Origin: Armatimonadetes bacterium Uphvl-Ar1
GTDB taxonomy: Bacteria; Armatimonadota; Fimbriimonadia; Fimbriimonadales; Fimbriimonadaceae
Assembly: GCA_002162075.1 (NCBI GenBank)
Contig: CP021423.1
Coordinates: 1,798,001 to 1,862,000, forward strand
Reading direction: 5' to 3'
Length of the DNA stretch: 64,000 bases
Part shown: piece by piece, positions 60,597 to 64,000 of the stretch
How positions within the stretch are numbered: position 1 is the stretch's first letter
How the letters are laid out: each line of letters starts with the position of its first letter
Translations under genes and position numbers: made by a program
The notes under the pieces: generated by a model
Told to the model about the DNA's origin: nothing
Seen by the model: only the letters and a program-made list of their open reading frames with translations
Databases searched by the model: none

Positions 60597-60611
60597 GCAA
60601 TATTATTGCAT
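60597..60611. promoter_or_regulatory. Zur-like 7-1-7 palindrome before the CobW gene
   Basis: TGCAATA-T-TATTGCA is a perfect 7-1-7 dyad, four bases before the ATG at 60592. Cyanobacterial and actinobacterial Zur sites have the same 7-1-7 form (TGATAAT-N-ATTATCA, TGAAAAT-N-ATTTTCA). The sequence itself differs, so this is a candidate. Confidence 0.6.
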
Positions 60612-60655
60612 TAAAAACTAAACACGAAGAAGGAGTACCCTCTGCTGATGGGAAT

Positions 60656-61135
60656 TCAAACCACAGTTGCCCGTTTCTTCCGTGCATCTTTCTGCATCCG
60701 CCGGACAATCTCCGCAAAATCTCCTGGACAATCAAAGGCACGGTAAACACTCGAATAACGAATATAAGCAATCGAATCGAGCTCAAACAGCTCATCCATC
60801 GCTTTCTCCCCTATATCACTCGAACTCACTTCAAGTTCTGCCCCATCCATCAAATCTCGCTCGATATTCACAACCGCCGCCTCGAGCCGCTCTGCCGTAA
60901 CTGGTCGCTTCCCACACGCCAGCAAAAGTGAATTGAGAAGCTTTTCCCGGTCAAACAACTGCCGGCTCCCGTCCGACTTAATGACATAAAGCCGTGGTTT
61001 TTCAGGCTCCTCAAAGGTCGTGAACCGACGACCACACCCCTCACACTCCCGGCGTCTACGGATAGCATCCCCATCCCGTGCGGGACGTGAATCCAAAACC
61101 TTTTGCTCCCCATGACTGCAATACGGACAATTCAT
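60656..61135 (-). CDS. nrdR: Transcriptional repressor NrdR
   Basis: The 159-residue protein has the zinc ribbon MNCPYCSHGEQKVLDSRPA with CECEGCGRRFTTFE-like second half (ECEGCGRRFTTFE) and an ATP-cone (VIKSDGSRQLFDREKLLNSL). The C-terminus AYIRYSSVYRAF is conserved. It senses dATP/ATP and represses ribonucleotide reductase genes. It is divergent from the LuxR-type gene. No nrd gene is present in the window, and I see no clear NrdR-box pair upstream. Confidence 0.95.
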   Translation of the reverse strand: MNCPYCSHGEQKVLDSRPARDGDAIRRRRECEGCGRRFTTFEEPEKPRLYVIKSDGSRQLFDREKLLNSLLLACGKRPVTAERLEAAVVNIERDLMDGAELEVSSSDIGEKAMDELFELDSIAYIRYSSVYRAFDCPGDFAEIVRRMQKDARKKRATVV

Positions 61136-61409
61136 CGGCCCTCCTCAATATAACGCCCACGAAAATGAACCCAAACACGAATCCCCCCAAGTTTTCCACA
61201 AGGTTCTTTCGCTAGGACAACAGAAGTTATCCCCAAGAATTAAGGCTCTTAACGAAATTGAGTCCCAACAAATAACTACATACTCAAAATCAGTTTTAAC
61301 GTGCTGTCCCTATTTATTCTAATTTTCATAAAATAACCATGAACGTCCCGAAATTTTGCCTAACAAAACGAACGCCCAAGTCACAAATCAAGTAAGAAGA
61401 GGAGGCTTT

Positions 61410-62168
61410 ATGGGGCGATCTATTCCGAGACATCCTAGTTTCACAAAACGCGAAATCACAATCATCGAACTGGCCATGCAGGGCCTGACAGACCGCGATA
61501 TCGCGGCTGAACTCGAAATCAGTATCCACACGGTCGTCACTTATTGGGGCCGAATGCGCGAAAAATATAAGACGAAATCGCGAACGGCGACCGTCACCTG
61601 CTATCTCGCCAGTCTATATGAATCCAAATTGACCACACTTCAAAAAGAGAACGAAAAACTCTCCCAAAGGATCTCCTCATTCAAGAACGGAAATTCCAGC
61701 TATGAATCAGATTTCATCGCTCAACTTCAATCCGCAAGCCTAAAAGCGGTCAACTCGGAAAAGTACGACAAAATTGAAGAGTGCCTCACTCAAGTAGAAG
61801 CATTCCTTTACTGTGCCAACACCCTCGCCCCGTTCAACTGCAAAGGCATCACTGATTCCGCCACAACCCTCGGCCTTAACCCCGATGAGATACTAAAAGG
61901 GAAGGAAAGTCTAGCGTCAAATATCCCTCCCGAAGAACTTACGGAGATTTTTGGCAACCTCTCTAAAGAAGATTTTCAACCCGGAGAACGAGTTTTCGTC
62001 GTCAACAAGATCAACTCGCCACAAGGACAAATCCATACCCTCTCCGTCGCCCGAATCACACCTGATGGAATCGCAAACGGACTGGTGATCAACATCCAAC
62101 CGTTAATCGATGCCGGAATCTTGCCTTCAGAAATCACGGTTACCCGCGAAAAAAGTCCCCAAAATTAG
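61410..62168 (+). CDS. LuxR-type helix-turn-helix regulator
   Basis: ATG 61410 has a strong AGGAGG seven bases before it. The first 80 residues are a LuxR/GerE HTH (FTKREITIIELAMQGLTDRDIAAEL, ISIHTVVTYWGRMREKYKT), close to the N-terminus, which is unusual since this domain normally ends the protein. The following about 175 residues start with a coiled coil (SKLTTLQKENEKLSQRISS) and continue with a helical and beta region containing HTLSVARITPDGIANGLVIN, with no known sensor domain. The 252-residue protein is probably a transcription regulator with an uncharacterised signal domain. Confidence 0.8.
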   Translation: MGRSIPRHPSFTKREITIIELAMQGLTDRDIAAELEISIHTVVTYWGRMREKYKTKSRTATVTCYLASLYESKLTTLQKENEKLSQRISSFKNGNSSYESDFIAQLQSASLKAVNSEKYDKIEECLTQVEAFLYCANTLAPFNCKGITDSATTLGLNPDEILKGKESLASNIPPEELTEIFGNLSKEDFQPGERVFVVNKINSPQGQIHTLSVARITPDGIANGLVINIQPLIDAGILPSEITVTREKSPQN

Positions 62169-62231
62169 TGACAAATACCGGCGAATGTGCAGAAATTTAC
62201 AACTTCTAGCGATAGAGATTGCGAGATCAAC

Positions 62232-62342
62232 CCGCCTACAATAACAACCGGAAGAAGCATTTCTCCCGGCAAGCACTTAACTCGGATACATTCCGAAGTC
62301 TGATAGGCGGCGAGCCCTTGGGCCACGACCGCCACTTTTTTT
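62232..62342 (+). ncRNA. Candidate structured RNA (riboswitch-like or sRNA)
   Basis: CCGCCTA (62232-62238) can pair with TAGGCGG (62304-62310), enclosing two hairpins: 62248-62269 (CCGG arm with AAGAA/TTTCT pairs) and 62280-62299 (ACTCGGA, TACAT loop, one bulged A). The 3' arm overlaps a terminator. The structure has alternative pairings as in riboswitches, but no gene lies downstream on this strand. It matches none of the families I know. Confidence 0.45.
62306..62342 (+). terminator. Rho-independent terminator at the end of the structured RNA
   Basis: GGCGG (62306-62310) pairs with CCGCC (62329-62333) and GCCC (62314-62317) with GGGC (62320-62323), followed by AC and seven T bases (62336-62342). 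It may end the LuxR transcript or a small RNA. The T run overlaps the stop codon of the small gene on the other strand. Confidence 0.7.
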
Positions 62343-62508
62343 ATCTTCCTGTCAATCCCGCGATCAACCCCAAAACCAATCCCGCAACGACCGGCACCGC
62401 CGGCACTTGGCAAGTAATTCAGCCAGGGTTACCCGCTTTCATTAGCATCAAATAACCAAATCCCATCGCACCGCCAATCAGAGTCGAAGCAACCAATTTC
62501 ATGACCAT
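62341..62508 (-). CDS. Small two-helix membrane protein interrupted by an in-frame TGA
   Basis: The ATG at 62508 starts MVMKLVASTLIGGAMGFGYL and MLMKAGNPG, then TGA at 62419-62421. The same frame continues ITCQVPAVPVVAGLVLGLIA and GLTGR before TAA at 62341. The joined 55-residue form has two membrane helices separated by a Cys-containing loop, recalling DUF6132-type small membrane proteins (uncertain). The TGA may replace TGG (Trp), be a nonsense mutation or encode selenocysteine (UxxC with the Cys three residues later). Without readthrough only 29 residues are made. Confidence 0.4.
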
Positions 62509-62569
62509 GACTCATTAAAGCCGAATCAAGCCATCAAAGTTCCGATCGCGCAAAAATCCGCAATCTTTG

Positions 62570-63742
62570 TCAAGCATCAAGAAGTGCCGCAATCCCCGGC
62601 AGAACTTTTCCTTCCAAAAATTCCAATGAAGCACCACCGCCCGTTGAAACATGGCTCACCCGATCCGCCAAACCAAACTTTTCAATCGCCGCTGCAGAAT
62701 CTCCTCCGCCAACAATCGAAATTCCCTGGCACTCCGTCAACCCCAAGGCAACCTCGCGAGTCCCATGAGCAAACGCGTCAAACTCAAAAACTCCCATCGG
62801 ACCGTTCCATAAAACGGTTCCCGCTCCCGCCGCAATCTCTCGGAATCGTTGGGCCGTCTCCGGTCCAATATCAAGCCCCATCTGATCGCTTGGAATGGCA
62901 TTGCTCGCCACCACCGTCGGCGGGGCATCCGCCGCAAAAGTCGGGGCAACCACAGTATCCATTGGTAAAACAATCTTGCCTGTCTTCATCACTTCGAGGC
63001 AATACTCCATCGAATCCGCATCTAGCAAGGATTGCCCAATCTCCCAACCCTGAGCCTTGTAAAACGTATAAGCCATCCCACCACCAATCACCAGTTGATC
63101 AACCTTGGGCAAAAGCGAATCAATGACCTGAATCTTATCCTTCACTTTCGCACCACCCATGATCGCCACAAAAGGTCGCTTGGGATCCTCGACCGCCTTA
63201 CCCAAAAAGTCAATCTCTTTCTCGATCAAAAAGCCCGCCACCGCCGGAAGCAAATGCGCCACTCCTTCAGTTGAAGCATGCGCGCGGTGTGCGGTGCCAA
63301 ACGCATCGTTGACAAAAACATCAGCTAACCTCGCCAACTGAGCCGCAAATTCCGGATCATTGTCTTCTTCTGCTCCGTGAAAACGGACGTTCTCCAGCAA
63401 AACCGCCTTCCCAGTATCCAAACCAGCAACCGCCGACTCGGCTGCTTCGCCAATACAGTCTTCCGCCAAAACCACGTCAAATCCCAGCAACTCCGAAAGC
63501 CGCTTCGCAACGGGCGCAAGCGAATACTTCATGTTGCGTTCTCCATTTGGTCTCCCCAAATGTGAACACAAAACCACCTTTGCCCCCGCCTCTAAAGCAA
63601 ATTGGATCGTCGGCAAACTTGCCGTGATCCGAATGTCATCCGTGATCCGGTCTCCATCCAGGGGAACATTAAAATCGCAACGCATCAAAACCCGCTTCCC
63701 CGTCAAATCCAAATCACGAATCGTCTTCTTGCTCAGAGCCAT
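62570..63742 (-). CDS. pgk: Phosphoglycerate kinase
   Basis: The 390-residue protein has the complete PGK pattern: GKRVLMRCDFNVPLDG, LCSHLGRPNGE, VFVNDAFGTAHRAHASTEG, IMGGAKVKDKI, WNGPMGVFEFDAFA (nucleotide domain) and VGGGDSAAAIEKF with TGGGASLEFLEGK at the end. It transfers phosphate from 1,3-bisphosphoglycerate to ADP in glycolysis. Length is normal. GAP dehydrogenase, its usual neighbour, is not in the visible part. Confidence 0.96.
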   Translation of the reverse strand: MALSKKTIRDLDLTGKRVLMRCDFNVPLDGDRITDDIRITASLPTIQFALEAGAKVVLCSHLGRPNGERNMKYSLAPVAKRLSELLGFDVVLAEDCIGEAAESAVAGLDTGKAVLLENVRFHGAEEDNDPEFAAQLARLADVFVNDAFGTAHRAHASTEGVAHLLPAVAGFLIEKEIDFLGKAVEDPKRPFVAIMGGAKVKDKIQVIDSLLPKVDQLVIGGGMAYTFYKAQGWEIGQSLLDADSMEYCLEVMKTGKIVLPMDTVVAPTFAADAPPTVVASNAIPSDQMGLDIGPETAQRFREIAAGAGTVLWNGPMGVFEFDAFAHGTREVALGLTECQGISIVGGGDSAAAIEKFGLADRVSHVSTGGGASLEFLEGKVLPGIAALLDA

Positions 63743-63783
63743 TCGACCATTCTACATCCCCAAACAATCCTTAACCCGTCGCG

Positions 63784-64000
63784 CTACGAAAGTCCAACAC
63801 TCGCCCGGAGCTTCTCGTGATCTTTCTTACCGATCAGCCGCATTTCCCCCTGCTCCATACCTTTAACTCGGAAATTCCCGATCCGAACCCGTCGAAGTGA
63901 AATCACCGGGTGCCCCACCATCTCCGCCATCTTACGAATCTGCCGGTTCCGCCCTTCGTGCAAGATAATCCTCAATCTCGCCTGGTTCTCACTTTTCACC
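63784..64000 (-). CDS. RsuA/RluB-family pseudouridine synthase, C-terminal end (partial)
   Basis: The frame is open past the window edge. The last 72 residues include LRIILHEGRNRQIRKMAEMV and GHPVISLRRVRIGNF, the conserved C-terminal part of RsuA/RluB/RluE/RluF synthases (EGRxRQVRRM, LxRxxIG). The catalytic Asp and S4 domain would be further upstream, outside the window. The final MRLIGKKDHEKLRASV is a typical tail. It probably modifies 23S or 16S rRNA. The pgk gene lies 41 bases downstream on the same strand. Confidence 0.9.
   Translation of the reverse strand, partial: VKSENQARLRIILHEGRNRQIRKMAEMVGHPVISLRRVRIGNFRVKGMEQGEMRLIGKKDHEKLRASVGLS

Noticed and set aside
61194-61237. TTTTCCACA (61194-61202) and TTATCCCCA (61229-61237) resemble DnaA boxes
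   Set aside because: Each has one mismatch to TTATNCACA and there are only two; no dnaA, dnaN or AT-rich unwinding region is nearby, so an origin is not supported.
62165-62413. An 82-codon minus-strand frame overlapping the LuxR stop as TTAG
   Set aside because: It overlaps the structured region and the more plausible small membrane protein frame, has no start signal and an irregular composition.
26547-62421. Reassignment of TGA to tryptophan in this genome
   Set aside because: TGA serves as an ordinary stop in several well-recognised genes here (hom at 49813, metF at 43844, the serine hydrolase at 2013), and Trp is otherwise encoded by TGG.

Overview
The window reads like a chromosome segment from the Fimbriimonadia (phylum Armatimonadota), possibly from a metagenome-derived assembly. 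The basis is indirect. Two secreted proteins end in PEP-CTERM tails. Short Tat- or Sec-exported hydrolases, DinB-fold proteins and calcineurin-like phosphoesterases are abundant. Genes are short, densely packed and frequently switch strand. The cell looks diderm: there is a beta-barrel-like protein and an ECF sigma / anti-sigma / RseB-like cassette. There is no rRNA, CRISPR array, prophage or insertion sequence; the only RNA gene I can name is tRNA-Glu(TTC) at 29046-29121.

Layout. 1-8.2 kb: a partial gene, a Tat-exported phosphoesterase, a serine beta-lactamase-like hydrolase, a very large three-domain amidohydrolase and an EEP-family membrane protein. 8.2-17 kb: a DUF695/RraB-like protein, a zinc carboxypeptidase, a LamG-phosphoesterase, an LpqC-like esterase, a DsbD-N-like protein coupled to a redoxin, an AAA ATPase and a PadR regulator. 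17-29 kb: alpha/beta hydrolases, an epimerase, DinB proteins, a PEP-CTERM matrixin-like protease, a glyoxalase-fold protein, a SIMPL-domain lipoprotein and a P-loop kinase. 29-41 kb is the envelope region: an SH3-NlpC/P60 hydrolase, two GT2 glycosyltransferases with an O-antigen-ligase-like TPR protein, PBP2, PBP1A, the RseB-like / anti-sigma / ECF sigma operon and a beta-barrel protein. 41-51 kb: an esterase, an M20 peptidase, metF, a PEP-CTERM nuclease-fold protein, an M61 peptidase, an epimerase, a nitrilase-family amidase, homoserine dehydrogenase and accB. 52-64 kb: an RqcH/NFACT protein carrying an in-frame repeat insertion, a PAP2 phosphatase, SMP-30, a sugar isomerase, a TlpA-like thioredoxin, a CobW-type zinc GTPase under a Zur-like palindrome, nrdR, a LuxR-type regulator, a structured intergenic RNA candidate, pgk and the end of an RsuA/RluB-family pseudouridine synthase.

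A strong pattern crosses the window. At least nine sites in eight otherwise well-conserved genes (including PBP2, which is normally essential) have the reading frame broken in a way that is repaired by adding exactly one base, several of them in G or C runs. Two further genes are interrupted by one in-frame TGA. The uniform direction suggests base-calling loss in long-read data more than gene decay, and anyone using the predicted proteins should treat these genes as probably intact. The most interesting biological signals are the 24-residue in-frame repeats inside RqcH, the P1-plus-two-hairpins-plus-terminator structure at 62232-62342, the Zur-like operator before the CobW gene, and the convergent gene pairs that share a 4-base stop-codon overlap.
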